64,000 nt of DNA from Polyangia bacterium (GTDB taxonomy: Bacteria; Myxococcota_A; Polyangia; Nannocystales; Nannocystaceae): the NCBI GenBank assembly GCA_030429545.1, contig JAUIFF010000009.1:186001-250000 (forward strand). Direction: 5' to 3'. Of the stretch, positions 27,250 to 36,871 are shown one piece after another (the stretch's first letter is position 1; every line of letters starts with the position of its first letter). The position numbers and the translations under genes were made by a program. Under the pieces are notes generated by a model that was given only the letters and a program-made list of their open reading frames with translations, was not told where the DNA came from and ran no database searches.

Positions 27250-28509
27250 CTAGCGGTTGACGAGGGCGCTTGCCATCAGCAACAGCGAGAGACCGAGGAC
27301 GACAATGATGAACAGGTAAACGCGCTCACGCGAGTTCATCGAACTTATGAGGTCGCGCATGGCCTGCTGCGGAACCATGATTTCGCCGCTCGCGGGCCGT
27401 GGGGCACGCTGGCTACCTGAGTTTGACGCACTGCGATCCGAGCTTGAGGCCGACGGGCTGCGTCCAAAACCCGATGTCGCGGGGGTCGTTTCGCTGTCCG
27501 GGGCCGTGCCTGCGAGTACGCCCGATTCGTTGGCTTGGCCACCGGCGATAATCGCCAGCCCTGCGCGGGTGTTGTCCATCGCAGCGAGATCGGTGGGGAC
27601 CGCGGTGAGGGCCGTCGCCAACTCTTGCATCGAGGCAAATCGTTTGGCTGGGTCCTTGGCAATCGCCTTTAAAATGACACGCTCGAGCGCCTGCGAAACG
27701 GCGGGGTTGAGCTCACTCGGCGGGGTGGGTTTGGCCGAGACCTGCTGCTTGAACACTTCCATAAAATGATCGCCACGAAACGGGACGGTCCCGGTGACGA
27801 GCTCATAAAGGATGATGCCGGTCGAATAGAGGTCGCTGCGGTGGTCGACCTGTGCGCCGCGGGTTTGCTCCGGCGACATGTACTCGGGCGTGCCAAAAAT
27901 CGTCCCGTTGCTGGTCAGTGGTCGGTCGCCGCCGTCACGTAGGATTTTGGCCAAACCGAAGTCGAACATCTTGACGAAGTCGCGGTTGCCTCCGCGTTTG
28001 ATGCGGAAGCAATTGTCGGGTTTGACATCGCGGTGCAAGATTCCGAGGCGGTGGGCAGCGTGGAGCGCCCGGCAGATCTGCAGGATGATCGACTTGGCCC
28101 GGGCCCACGGCAGCGGGCCTTCACGGTCGAGGGTTGCCGCCAGGGTTTCCCCCTGGAGAAGCTCCATCACCAAAAACACCGAGCCGTTGGGGGCTTCGCC
28201 AAAATCGGTGATGTCGACGACGTTTTCGTGGGCGATTCGCGAACAGGCACGTGCCTCGCGCAGTAGCCGAGTGCGATGGTTTTCGGAGCTGGCAGTTTGC
28301 GAGGTCAGGACCTTGACGGCGACGCGCTTACCGATCGCGATGTGCTCTCCATAGTAGACATAGCCCATACCTCCGCGGTCGAGGAGGCGACGCAGACGGT
28401 AGCGTCCTGCGAGGACTGCTCCGGTGAGGTCCTCGGGATCTGCTGTTTTTTGGGGGACGTCGGTGGCACGCACCTGACCGTCTTCGATCGCATATGCACG
28501 GGTCGGCAT
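27250..28509 (-). CDS. Tail-anchored Ser/Thr protein kinase
   Basis: 419 aa from ATG MPTRAYAIED. Kinase domain at about 30-300: LLDRGGMGYVYYGEH, VAVKVL, HRDVKPDNCF, DFGLAKI, GTPEYMSPEQT. A Ser/Gly/Ala-rich spacer follows, and a single TM helix (LFIIVVLGLSLLLMASAL) at the extreme C-terminus, with only 3 residues after it, so the protein is tail-anchored with a cytoplasmic kinase. Convergent with the gene ending at 27199. An upstream reading to 28590 adds 27 residues with no kinase features. Confidence 0.9.
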   Translation of the reverse strand: MPTRAYAIEDGQVRATDVPQKTADPEDLTGAVLAGRYRLRRLLDRGGMGYVYYGEHIAIGKRVAVKVLTSQTASSENHRTRLLREARACSRIAHENVVDITDFGEAPNGSVFLVMELLQGETLAATLDREGPLPWARAKSIILQICRALHAAHRLGILHRDVKPDNCFRIKRGGNRDFVKMFDFGLAKILRDGGDRPLTSNGTIFGTPEYMSPEQTRGAQVDHRSDLYSTGIILYELVTGTVPFRGDHFMEVFKQQVSAKPTPPSELNPAVSQALERVILKAIAKDPAKRFASMQELATALTAVPTDLAAMDNTRAGLAIIAGGQANESGVLAGTAPDSETTPATSGFGRSPSASSSDRSASNSGSQRAPRPASGEIMVPQQAMRDLISSMNSRERVYLFIIVVLGLSLLLMASALVNR

Positions 28510-28776
28510 GGCTGCGGGCGTATAACATGCGACCGGTAGGTGCCTAGGGGGATCGATGTGTGGTGAACAGTGATAAGCCGCGTGGGGCATTGGTGACCGG
28601 TTGCCCGCACCGGACTAAGACCTGTTTGAACAGACATCTTTGCAATGGCCAGCGTTTGACCAAGGTCTGGTGCGTTTGCACATGCATGCAATCCCGCGCG
28701 GAACATTCGGTGACCCGCGCAACGCCAGCGCTCGTTTTTGCCGGAGGATGCTCGAAAGCCAGAGTTGTACTAGCAG

Positions 28777-29826
28777 CTAAAACCGACCGGAAAGCCCGAG
28801 GCCGGCGGAACGAGGACCAAGTACCGGCTGCAGCGCCACCCGGTCGCGCCGACGCCGGTTGAGGCGCCGGTTTTTGCCAATCACGATTGCCCCGTGGACG
28901 ATCAAACCCACGCCAATCGCGGCGACGAGGCTGCCAAATCCGATGAGCAATTTACCCTTGGTTTCGTCGCTGATCTGGATGTTGCCCGAGCCTGTCGAGC
29001 CGCCCGAAGTGTCGCCACCGGAGCCATCTGTGTCGCCGGATCCAGGGTCAGACCCATCGGTATCGCCGATCCCACCCCCGCGGTAGTCAAAGTCGTAGGC
29101 CGAGGCATCTGCGGCGAACTTGTCGTCGGTTCCGCGAATGATCATCGCGGTCCCACCGGCGGCAACACCTGCCCCCAAGATGAGGGCTGCATAGGCCCAC
29201 TCCGGGACCGGGACTGTCTCGCTCGCACGATCGTAGGGGCGCCCACCGAGCGCAAGGCCCTCTTCGGAGGGTGAGGGCTGGACCTCGGGGACTTGGTGCT
29301 CGAGCACCATACGATCGAGGTCTCGCGCCTCCTGCTTGGCCTGCCGGGTTTCGTCGAGGCCGTCGCAGCGACCTTCATAGGCGTCCTGACATTGTTGTAG
29401 GTACACCCGAATCAACTCGCGGGCCGCCGTCAACGAAGACGTGTCGTTGTTGGCCTCAAACACCTGGCGATAGGAGGTGACCGCATTGAGTGTGTACGAG
29501 TAGCGCTCGAGGTGTGTCTGCGAGGTCTCACCGGTCTCCCGTACCGCCCGGTCCCAGTTGGCAGCCGCCTGGCCATAATCGCCCTCGTCAAAGGCCTTGC
29601 GTGCGGCATCGTCGAGGATCCGAGCTTGGTCCGCAGTCATGCTCGGTGCGGCATCTTCCTCGGTTTCGGGGGCAGGCGTGTCGTCGGTCAGCTCGTCGAG
29701 TTTGTCCTGCGCTTGTTGTTGTTCTTCGGTCAGCTCGGGCGCCGCGACAGCAGTGCTACTCACCGCGAGCGCGAGCGAGGTGACGGCGGCCAGCAAGGTG
29801 CGAGTCGGGGGGCGCATTGGGGGCAT
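28777..29826 (-). CDS. Two-TM secreted-type protein, paralogue of the gene at 26210
   Basis: 349 aa from ATG MPPMRPPTRT; a longer reading starts at 29895. Signal peptide LLAAVTSLALAVSSTAVAA, then a helical region with TPR-like features (RKAFDEGDYGQAAANWDRAV), a conserved-looking Cys pair (QQCQDAYEGRCDG), TM helix at about 210-232, a Gly/Ser/Asp-rich loop (about 240-290), TM helix at about 300-322 and the basic tail ending AGLGLSGRF. Same architecture and C-terminal signature as the gene at 26210. It lies upstream of the tail-anchored kinase in the same orientation (267-nt gap). Confidence 0.75.
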   Translation of the reverse strand: MPPMRPPTRTLLAAVTSLALAVSSTAVAAPELTEEQQQAQDKLDELTDDTPAPETEEDAAPSMTADQARILDDAARKAFDEGDYGQAAANWDRAVRETGETSQTHLERYSYTLNAVTSYRQVFEANNDTSSLTAARELIRVYLQQCQDAYEGRCDGLDETRQAKQEARDLDRMVLEHQVPEVQPSPSEEGLALGGRPYDRASETVPVPEWAYAALILGAGVAAGGTAMIIRGTDDKFAADASAYDFDYRGGGIGDTDGSDPGSGDTDGSGGDTSGGSTGSGNIQISDETKGKLLIGFGSLVAAIGVGLIVHGAIVIGKNRRLNRRRRDRVALQPVLGPRSAGLGLSGRF

Positions 29827-30073
29827 GTGTACCCCAGGATCGCCAAGCTCGGGAGTCTGTGCAACTGTCCGGGCGATCTGGTGTGTGTGGCGCATAACAG
29901 CGCGAAAGGGACGCCCGTGAGCTCGACAACTTGGTCGCCGAGAAAAGCCGATTTCTGGCGCTCGTTCGGCGTTCGTGCTGTGGTCCGCGGTACCTGTGCT
30001 CAGACCATCCGCACCCCGCGACGAAGCCGCGGCAACCCCTCAGCAACAGCAGTCCCAGGGCGAAGAGCCGACG

Positions 30074-31258
30074 ATGGACTGTCCGATGGATCCGTGGCTG
30101 TTTCTCGCCGCTTTCGGGCTTAGCTGCCTGGGCCTGGTGATGGTCTACAGCGCCAGTATCTCGATCGCGCAGCTCAAGTATCACAACCCCGAGCACTTTC
30201 TCACCCGCCAGGGGATCTTTGTCGCCTTGGGTGTGGGCGTGATGTTGTTGGTCTCGCGGATCGATTACCGGCTGCTGCGTCGGTTTGCGCTGCACCTCAT
30301 GGGGCTCGGGTTTGCCGGCTTGCTGCTGGTGTTGCTAATCGGCACCGAGTCCCACGGTGCACGCCGGTGGATTCATGTCGGGATCAGCATTCAGCCAAGC
30401 GAGTTGGCGAAGTTGGCCCTGGCCGTGTTCTTGGCGGCGACCCTGGCCCGTCAGGGGGAGCGCGTGCGCAAGTTCAAAGCCGGGTTTTTGCCGGTGATCG
30501 GCGTGGCCACGCTGACGATGTTGTTGGTCCTCCTCGAAAAAGACCTCGGGACCACGATCTTGTTGGGTGCGCTGACCCTGATCACCCTGTTTGTCGCTGG
30601 CACGCGCCTGAGTTACGTGGCCGCTGCGGCGATGCTCGCGGCCCCGGTTGTGTGGCAGCAGATCATCAACGTCGGTTATCGCCGCGGACGGCTGGTCGAC
30701 TTCCTTTCGGGCGAGCACTCCTACCAGATCAAGCAGAGCCTGATCACGATTGGCTCGGGTGGGATGTGGGGCCTGGGCCTGGGCGAGGGGCGGCAAAAGC
30801 TTGGGTTTTTGCCGGAAAACCACACCGACTTCATCCTTGCCAGCATTGGCGAGGAACTCGGCTTTTTTGGCATTTCGTTGGTCCTCGGGCTCTACTGTCT
30901 GTTGCTGTGGCGGGGGTTTGTGATTGCCAAACACGCGCCCGATCGGTTTGGTGCCTACCTCGCGATTGCTGTATCTGCACTGTTTGGTCTGCAGGCGCTC
31001 ATCAACATGGCGGTTGTGCTCGATGTCGTGCCGGCCAAGGGCATCACGCTTCCATTCTTGTCCTCGGGTGGCTCCTCGCTGCTCGTCAGCATGGTGGCCG
31101 TGGGTATCTTACTCTCGATTTCGCGGCGGCCGACACCGTGGAAGCTGAGTGACCAGCGTAGCCGGGCAGGGCGTGGCTCCCGTAAGGGACGGGCCAAGCG
31201 AGGCCGGCGGATGGCGGCGCGGCCCAACATGCGGCGACCCGCCCAGCAGGGTCTTTGA
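30074..31258 (+). CDS. ftsW: FtsW/RodA-type SEDS peptidoglycan polymerase
   Basis: 394 aa from ATG MDCPMDPWLF; a GTG at 29975 would add a 33-residue Gln-rich extension. About ten TM helices. SEDS signatures: MVYSAS in TM1, GARRWI near 135, IQPSELAKLA, the catalytic-type Asp in LEKDLGTT, GEELGF and the late loop KGITLPFLSSGGSSL, which is strongly FtsW/RodA-like. The Arg/Lys-rich cytoplasmic tail of about 45 residues is longer than in E. coli FtsW. SEDS proteins polymerise lipid II with a partner class b PBP. No mur or fts gene is beside it, so FtsW versus RodA is judged from the motifs alone. Confidence 0.88.
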   Translation: MDCPMDPWLFLAAFGLSCLGLVMVYSASISIAQLKYHNPEHFLTRQGIFVALGVGVMLLVSRIDYRLLRRFALHLMGLGFAGLLLVLLIGTESHGARRWIHVGISIQPSELAKLALAVFLAATLARQGERVRKFKAGFLPVIGVATLTMLLVLLEKDLGTTILLGALTLITLFVAGTRLSYVAAAAMLAAPVVWQQIINVGYRRGRLVDFLSGEHSYQIKQSLITIGSGGMWGLGLGEGRQKLGFLPENHTDFILASIGEELGFFGISLVLGLYCLLLWRGFVIAKHAPDRFGAYLAIAVSALFGLQALINMAVVLDVVPAKGITLPFLSSGGSSLLVSMVAVGILLSISRRPTPWKLSDQRSRAGRGSRKGRAKRGRRMAARPNMRRPAQQGL

Positions 31259-31297
31259 TGTATCAGCAATGAGTTGACCCGGAGGCCTCGTGATACA

Positions 31298-31834
31298 TCA
31301 TTCGTTGCGCGGCTGCAGGTCGAGGTTGGTCGACGTCTTGATCTTAAAGATCGCCAACAAAGCCGACATAAAGCCGCGTTCGCCGTCGCTGACCTTGCCA
31401 TCCGCCTTGGCGATTTCGACGATGTCGAGCACGACCTTTCGCCGGTCTTCCTTGCTGAGGCGTTGGTAGAGGATATGGGCCGAGTCGGAGGCCGTCATGC
31501 GCCGCAGGTCTTCGCTTTCGAGCGATGTGTGCCAGCCGGCGACCTCGCGGAGCATCGACGGAATGGCCACCGGGCTGCCTGCCGGCACCCAGTTGGCGAG
31601 CCGCTTGGCGATGACCTTGAGTTCGTCCTGGCCGAGGCTGTTGTCGGTCACTTGGCCGAACGTCAAAAATAAAAATGCAATCAGCTTGAGGGTCGGGACT
31701 TGGGTGAGGTCTTTTGGGTAGTCCACGGCGGTCTCGATTCTAGCCCGATCGACCTGTCGTGGTTTGCGTGATTGGGAGTTCCCAATGGTTTCGGGCTTTT
31801 GTAGCACCGAGGGCGAACGGACCTGCCCGAGCAT
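31298..31834 (-). CDS. TerB/DjlA-like helical domain protein
   Basis: 178 aa as the longest reading; a GTG at 31726 would give 142 aa and removes a low-similarity Arg/Gln-rich leader, so the true start is open. The C-terminal part (VVLDIVEIAKADGKVSDGER followed by a hydrophobic helix) matches the TerB-like fold, in which acidic residues after the KADG turn bind metal. Family members range from tellurite-resistance proteins to DjlA co-chaperone N-termini. No ter genes are nearby, so tellurite resistance should not be inferred. Confidence 0.65.
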   Translation of the reverse strand: MLGQVRSPSVLQKPETIGNSQSRKPRQVDRARIETAVDYPKDLTQVPTLKLIAFLFLTFGQVTDNSLGQDELKVIAKRLANWVPAGSPVAIPSMLREVAGWHTSLESEDLRRMTASDSAHILYQRLSKEDRRKVVLDIVEIAKADGKVSDGERGFMSALLAIFKIKTSTNLDLQPRNE

Positions 31835-32117
31835 AGCAGACGGCTTGACCTACCAACGCGAGGGGGACTCGCAATCCCTGCACAGGTGGAAACCTACCTT
31901 GGCCCGCGCGAAAAAGTATGAACGTACATGTTGTTTGCTCTGAAATGCGCGGGCTCGCCGGCCGGCCACGACCTTCGGACAAGAAAAAATTACTGTACCA
32001 ATTCCCACCATTTTGCGAATTCCGATTGATCCTCAAGATTTGCTTAGTTGGGGCAAAAGGGTGCAAAATATTGCACGTCGACAAGTTCACGTGGGGACTT
32101 GAGCTGGCCTCTCGGAC
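31835..32117. promoter_or_regulatory. AT-rich divergent intergenic region
   Basis: About 280 nt between divergent genes, more AT-rich than the flanks from 31910 to 32080. It contains a perfect inverted repeat GTGCAA-N4-TTGCAC at 32061-32076, about 45 bp before the plus-strand gene. No RNA gene seen. Confidence 0.4.
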
Positions 32118-32813
32118 ATGCGTAGGATGGAACAGATGCGGCGTGTGTCCCCCAAAACGCGGCGGCTGCTCGGGCGATTGGCGATTGTCTGCGCGACACT
32201 TCTCGTGCCTGAAGATGCCCGTGCCGACCACCCCCACCGGGTCATCGCCGAGGACGCGCTGTTCACGGAAGTTATCCAAATCCCCGGTTTCGTCCGCGAT
32301 CCTCCCTCGATTGTTCTCGAGCAAGCACCGCATGGGATGGAGATTTCCGCGACTGCCGCAGTGTCGGGCTGTGACCCCAACCGGCGTTGGCCCTGTCTGT
32401 GGCAGGCGACAATCTCGTGGCGACCGAGTAACTCGGACATTGGCGATCGTCAGTTTACGGTTGCGGTGTGTCGCCAGGCGGGCTCTTGCCTATCGAAAAA
32501 CTGGCGACTGAGGGTCAAAAACGTCAACGATGCGCCAAAGATCCAGTCGCGACCAAACCGGCAGGCGGCGGTCGGTTCGGTGTTTACCTACGAAGTACGT
32601 GCCCACGATCCCGACCCCACAGGCGACCGTCTGACCTATCGTTTGTTGGAGGGTCCGCCGGGTGCAGTTGTCGACCCTGTGCACGGTCTACTGCGCTGGC
32701 AGCCCGCAACCGGTGACCGCGGCACGGTCCACAAGTTTGCGGTTCAAGTGATCGACGAGCATGGGGGGCGAGACACCCAGGCGTGGTCTGTGTCGGTCGT
32801 ACAACCCCAGTGA
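32118..32813 (+). CDS. Secreted protein with cadherin/putative-Ig-like domain
   Basis: 231 aa. Basic, hydrophobic N-terminal signal ending near PEDARADH. Residues about 50-135 form an unassigned beta-rich domain with two Cys pairs. From about 135 the sequence (NDAPKIQSRPNRQAAVGSVF, YEVRAHDPDPTGDRLTYRL, GLLRWQPATGDRGTV, VQVIDEHGG) is a typical putative-Ig (He_PIG)/cadherin-like repeat with calcium-binding-type DPD residues. Probably exported or surface-bound. It stands alone; function unknown. Confidence 0.75.
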   Translation: MRRMEQMRRVSPKTRRLLGRLAIVCATLLVPEDARADHPHRVIAEDALFTEVIQIPGFVRDPPSIVLEQAPHGMEISATAAVSGCDPNRRWPCLWQATISWRPSNSDIGDRQFTVAVCRQAGSCLSKNWRLRVKNVNDAPKIQSRPNRQAAVGSVFTYEVRAHDPDPTGDRLTYRLLEGPPGAVVDPVHGLLRWQPATGDRGTVHKFAVQVIDEHGGRDTQAWSVSVVQPQ

Positions 32814-32885
32814 CCCACGTGCCGACGCATTTTGCTGCAGTGGAGAGAGGTTCCCCAATTTCGTGGATCGCTGCTAACCTAAGTT

Positions 32886-33926
32886 GTGCCCGGACAAGAG
32901 GCTGAGCTGCTCGATCCAATAGCCGCCGAGTGGTTTGCAGCGGTCGCTGCCCTGTGCCCGGTCCCGGTGTTATTGACGGCAGACAGCCGCTTGCTGTGCC
33001 AGCTCGCCGCCGAGAAACTCCGGCTCCCTGAAGACCTCGCAGACGCAACGTTTGCTGCCGATGACCGCTGGCGGGCACATCTCGCGGCAACAGCTGCCAA
33101 TGGTCGGGATGTGCTGGACCGGCTCGTGATTGCCAACTGCCCCTACCGCGTGACCTCTGTCCGGGGTCCGGGCTCAATGTACATTCACCAATTTCACGAC
33201 CTCGGCGAGCACGATCGCGAACTCGCCCGTGCCCAGCACCAGCAACAACAGGTCGAGGCCGGGCAAAAAATGACCTCGATCGTTCGCCTCGCGGGTTCGG
33301 TCGCCCACGACCTCAACAACGTGATGACCGCGATCATGGGCCTGGTTTGGGTGCTGCGCCAGGACCTCGGCGAGGACCACCAAAACGCCGAGGAGGTCCA
33401 GGGGATTGTCGATGCGCTCGAACGCGGGCGCGGGCTCACGCGCGAGTTACTCGAGCAGGTTCGGATCCACAAGCTGTATAAGCAACGATATGCGGTCCCC
33501 GATGTCATCGAGCGCGTGCGAGGGTTGCTGCGAGTGGTCAAACCGGCCGGCATCGATATCGATGTCGAAGTTGCCGAGGACCTGCCGTGGCTCGAAGGCG
33601 ACGCCGTGGCGATAGGTCACGCGCTCATGAACATCTGTCGCAACGCGATCGATGCCATGCCCACGGGGGGCCGGGTTGTGCTTGCCGCGCGGGCCGAGGC
33701 GGGTGAGCAGCCCCGGGTTGTGCTCGAGGTCCGCGACACCGGCGACGGAATGGATGCTGATACATGTAATCGCGCCTCAGACCCATACTTTACGACCCGT
33801 GCAAACCACCAGGGGCTCGGCCTGGCCAAGGTGACCGAAGTTGTCCACGGCCACGGCGGGGAGCTGGAGATCGAAAGCGTTGAGGGCGGGGGAACCACCG
33901 CCCGTCTGCTGTTGCCGATTCGCTAA
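32886..33926 (+). CDS. Soluble orphan sensor histidine kinase
   Basis: 346 aa, GTG start. No TM helix. The N-terminal about 115 residues could be a divergent PAS-like input domain. The H-box is VAHDLNNVMTAIMG (NtrB-like, with HDLNN instead of HEFRTP), followed by a HATPase_c domain: NICRNAIDAMPTGG (N-box), DTGDGMD, and GLGLAKVTEVVHGHGG. No response regulator lies next to it, which is common in myxobacteria. The partner and signal are unknown. Confidence 0.85.
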   Translation: MPGQEAELLDPIAAEWFAAVAALCPVPVLLTADSRLLCQLAAEKLRLPEDLADATFAADDRWRAHLAATAANGRDVLDRLVIANCPYRVTSVRGPGSMYIHQFHDLGEHDRELARAQHQQQQVEAGQKMTSIVRLAGSVAHDLNNVMTAIMGLVWVLRQDLGEDHQNAEEVQGIVDALERGRGLTRELLEQVRIHKLYKQRYAVPDVIERVRGLLRVVKPAGIDIDVEVAEDLPWLEGDAVAIGHALMNICRNAIDAMPTGGRVVLAARAEAGEQPRVVLEVRDTGDGMDADTCNRASDPYFTTRANHQGLGLAKVTEVVHGHGGELEIESVEGGGTTARLLLPIR

Positions 33927-34015
33927 CGCCGTGCAGGGCAGCCGGCCACGTGTAGGAGCACGCCGTAGCGCGTTTACTGACGATCCGAAAAATCGTCCGA
34001 AATCGCGCTCAGATC

Positions 34016-36715
34016 GTGTACAAACGCGCCGTGCCAGCTCCCCACAGCTCGATCGACACTCCTGTGATGCGCCAGTACCTCGAGATCAAGGCGCAGTACC
34101 CCGACGCGATCTTGATGTTTCGGATGGGGGACTTCTACGAGATGTTCCTCGACGATGCCGAGACGGTTGGTCCGGTCCTCGACATCGCCGTGACCTCGCG
34201 CGACAAGTCCTCAAAAAACCCGGTGCCCATGGCTGGCGTGCCCTATCACGCGATCGGTGGGTACCTGCGGACCCTGGTCGAGCGCGGGTTTAAGGTTGCG
34301 ATTTGCGAGCAGATGGAAACGCCCCAACAGGCGCGCAAACGCAAGGTCAAGATCGTTCGCCGCGAAGTTGTTCGGGTTGTCACGCCTGGGGTGCTGGTCG
34401 ACGAGGAGCACCTGCAAAGCGGCGAGCTCAACTTCTTGGTTGCGATTGCGGCGACCGAGGGGAGCGAGGGTAAGTTTGGCGTCGCCGCCCTCGATGTCTC
34501 GTGTGGTGAGTTTGTGGTGACCGGGGCCGACGACCCCTCGCAGCTGCGGGCCGAGTTGTCGCGCCTCAGCGGGCGTGAAATCGTCGTTGAGGCCTCGCTT
34601 CACGAATGGCTCAAAGACCAGCTTGGCCCGGATTGCCCGCGACTCGAGCCGGCCAGTGTCGAGCGGATGTCCAAACGCGTGGTCGACCGGGTTCAGGCGT
34701 TGCATGCCGAGTCTGGTGGCCAACCGCTCACCGGCCATGAGATCGAGGCGGCAGCCCTGGCGCTGGCCTATGCCGAGGCGACCCAACCCGGGCAAACATT
34801 GCTGATACATCGACTCCGGCGCGAGGTTGCCGGGGGACATCTCGTGCTCGACGAAGCCTCCCTGCGCAACCTCGAAATTTTTCGGACCCTGCGCGAGGGC
34901 AAGCGCCGCGGCAGTTTGCTGTGGGCGGTCGACGGTACCCGCACGGCGATGGGTGCCCGGATGTTGCGGACCTGGCTCGGTGCGCCCCTGCGGGAGCCGG
35001 GAGCTATCCGCGAGCGCCAGGACGGTGTCGAAGCATTTGCCAATGAACCGCGGGTCCGCGAGGAGCTGCAGGTCCAACTCAAAAATGTCCGCGACGTCGT
35101 GCGGTTGGCAGCACGGGCTCGCCTGGGCACGATTTCTCCCCGCGAGCTCGGGGCCCTGCGCAATTCACTGCAGCAACTACCCGCGCTCAAAAGCCACTTG
35201 CAGGAGCTTGTCACCCGCCGTACCGACCAGACGCTGCCAGCGATTTTAGACCTCGGCGACGACCTGCTGCAGGACGTCCACAAAAAGCTTGCAGATACAC
35301 TGGTTGATGAGCCGCCGGCCCATGCCCGTGACGGTGGGATCATTCGCCCCGGGGCCGACCGCGAACTCGATAAACAACTCAAGCTGCGTGACGGCGGGCG
35401 TGAGGCGTTGGCGGCCATCGAAACCCGCGAGCGCGAATCCACCAAGATCCAAACCCTCAAGGTTCAGCACAATCGGGTGTTTGGCTACTTCTTAGAGGTG
35501 CCCAAGGCCCACCTCGCGCGGGTGCCGAAGCACTACGTCCGCAAGCAGACGCTCGCCAACGCGGAGCGCTATGTCACCGAAGAACTCGCCGACCACGAGA
35601 CCCAGGTGCTCGGTGCCCAGGCGGCCGCGCTGGCCCGCGAGCAGGTGTTGTTTACCGAGTTGCGGATGTTGGTGAGCGAGGCCGGTGAGCGGCTTTGCCA
35701 AATTGGTGAGCGCCTGGCGGTGCTCGATGTGCTGGCCGGGTTGGCCGAGCTTGCCGACGGCCAGGGTTATGTCCGCCCCGAGGTTGTCGACGAGTCGGTT
35801 CTCGAAATTGAAGAGGGCCGGCACCCGGTGGTCGAGCGGATGCAGGTGAGCGGCCAGTTCGTACCCAACAGTTTGTCGCTAAAAGCCCGTGCCGGTGCCT
35901 TCGACGGGACTTCGCGGTTTGTGTTGCTGACCGGCCCGAACATGGGCGGCAAAAGTACGGTGATGCGACAGGTCGGACTGATTGCGTTGCTCGCCCATAT
36001 CGGCTCGTTTGTCCCGGCAGTCCGGGCCAAGGTCGGGATCGTCGACCGGATCTTTACCCGGGTAGGGGCGGCCGACGACCTCGGGCGCGGCGAGAGTACG
36101 TTTATGGTCGAAATGCGTGAGGCAGCCCAGATCCTCAGCCACGCAAGCGAACGCAGTTTGGTGTTGCTCGACGAGATCGGCCGCGGGACAGCAACCTTCG
36201 ACGGGCTGGCGCTGGCCTGGTCGATCACCGAGTTTCTCCACGACCAAATCGGCTGCCGGACGATCTTTGCCACCCACTATCACGAGCTATGTGGCCTGTC
36301 AGACAGGTTGCACGGGCTGCGAAACCTCCATGTCGCCGTGCATGAGCACCGCGGAAACATTATCTTTTTGCATAGGCTCGAAGAGGGGGCGGCCGAGCGC
36401 AGCTACGGGATTCAAGTGGGGCGGCTCGCCGGGCTGCCCGCCCAGGTGTTGCGCCGAGCCCAACGGATCTTGAGCCGGTTAGAGGCCAGTGAACGCGCCG
36501 GTGGGTCCCAACTCGACCTGTTTGCCCGACTCGCTGCCGGCACGCCCGAGCCAACCACCGGACCACCATCCGAGCCGGCGAGCTCGGCCCAATCCGGTGA
36601 TGCCATCGAGCTCATTTCGCGACTTCGGGCGCTCAATCCAGACGATCTCAGCCCACGCGATGCTCACGAACGCCTGCGTGAGCTCCATGAAATCGTGGTC
36701 CAATCGCCAAGTTAA
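34016..36715 (+). CDS. mutS: DNA mismatch repair ATPase MutS
   Basis: 899 aa, GTG start (another GTG 15 nt on). The mismatch-recognition Phe-x-Glu is present in GDFYEMF. Connector, core and clamp domains are of usual length. The ATPase has Walker A GPNMGGKST, the DDLGRGESTFMVEM signature, Walker B LVLLDEIGRGTATFDG and the conserved THYHEL. The C-terminal about 90 residues are low-complexity (Pro/Ser/Glu) plus a short helix-turn-helix-type end seen in MutS tetramerisation regions. Slightly longer than E. coli MutS (853 aa). It recognises mismatches and recruits MutL. No mutL nearby. Confidence 0.97.
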   Translation: MYKRAVPAPHSSIDTPVMRQYLEIKAQYPDAILMFRMGDFYEMFLDDAETVGPVLDIAVTSRDKSSKNPVPMAGVPYHAIGGYLRTLVERGFKVAICEQMETPQQARKRKVKIVRREVVRVVTPGVLVDEEHLQSGELNFLVAIAATEGSEGKFGVAALDVSCGEFVVTGADDPSQLRAELSRLSGREIVVEASLHEWLKDQLGPDCPRLEPASVERMSKRVVDRVQALHAESGGQPLTGHEIEAAALALAYAEATQPGQTLLIHRLRREVAGGHLVLDEASLRNLEIFRTLREGKRRGSLLWAVDGTRTAMGARMLRTWLGAPLREPGAIRERQDGVEAFANEPRVREELQVQLKNVRDVVRLAARARLGTISPRELGALRNSLQQLPALKSHLQELVTRRTDQTLPAILDLGDDLLQDVHKKLADTLVDEPPAHARDGGIIRPGADRELDKQLKLRDGGREALAAIETRERESTKIQTLKVQHNRVFGYFLEVPKAHLARVPKHYVRKQTLANAERYVTEELADHETQVLGAQAAALAREQVLFTELRMLVSEAGERLCQIGERLAVLDVLAGLAELADGQGYVRPEVVDESVLEIEEGRHPVVERMQVSGQFVPNSLSLKARAGAFDGTSRFVLLTGPNMGGKSTVMRQVGLIALLAHIGSFVPAVRAKVGIVDRIFTRVGAADDLGRGESTFMVEMREAAQILSHASERSLVLLDEIGRGTATFDGLALAWSITEFLHDQIGCRTIFATHYHELCGLSDRLHGLRNLHVAVHEHRGNIIFLHRLEEGAAERSYGIQVGRLAGLPAQVLRRAQRILSRLEASERAGGSQLDLFARLAAGTPEPTTGPPSEPASSAQSGDAIELISRLRALNPDDLSPRDAHERLRELHEIVVQSPS

Positions 36716-36871
36716 TTTGCCTATACATCGGGGCTGAACAACTTCCCCAGGCACTTTCGCTGGTGCTGTGCTCGGAAATTGCTGGGAGAGGGGCGAAAAC
36801 CATCGTCATGGGTGTTTTTGTGAGTATTGGCGAGCCCCTTTACCCGCCATCAGGTGGTAGGCTCCCGCGCC

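Noticed and set aside
31298..31834. Tellurite resistance
   Set aside because: A TerB-like fold alone, without other ter genes, does not support that function.
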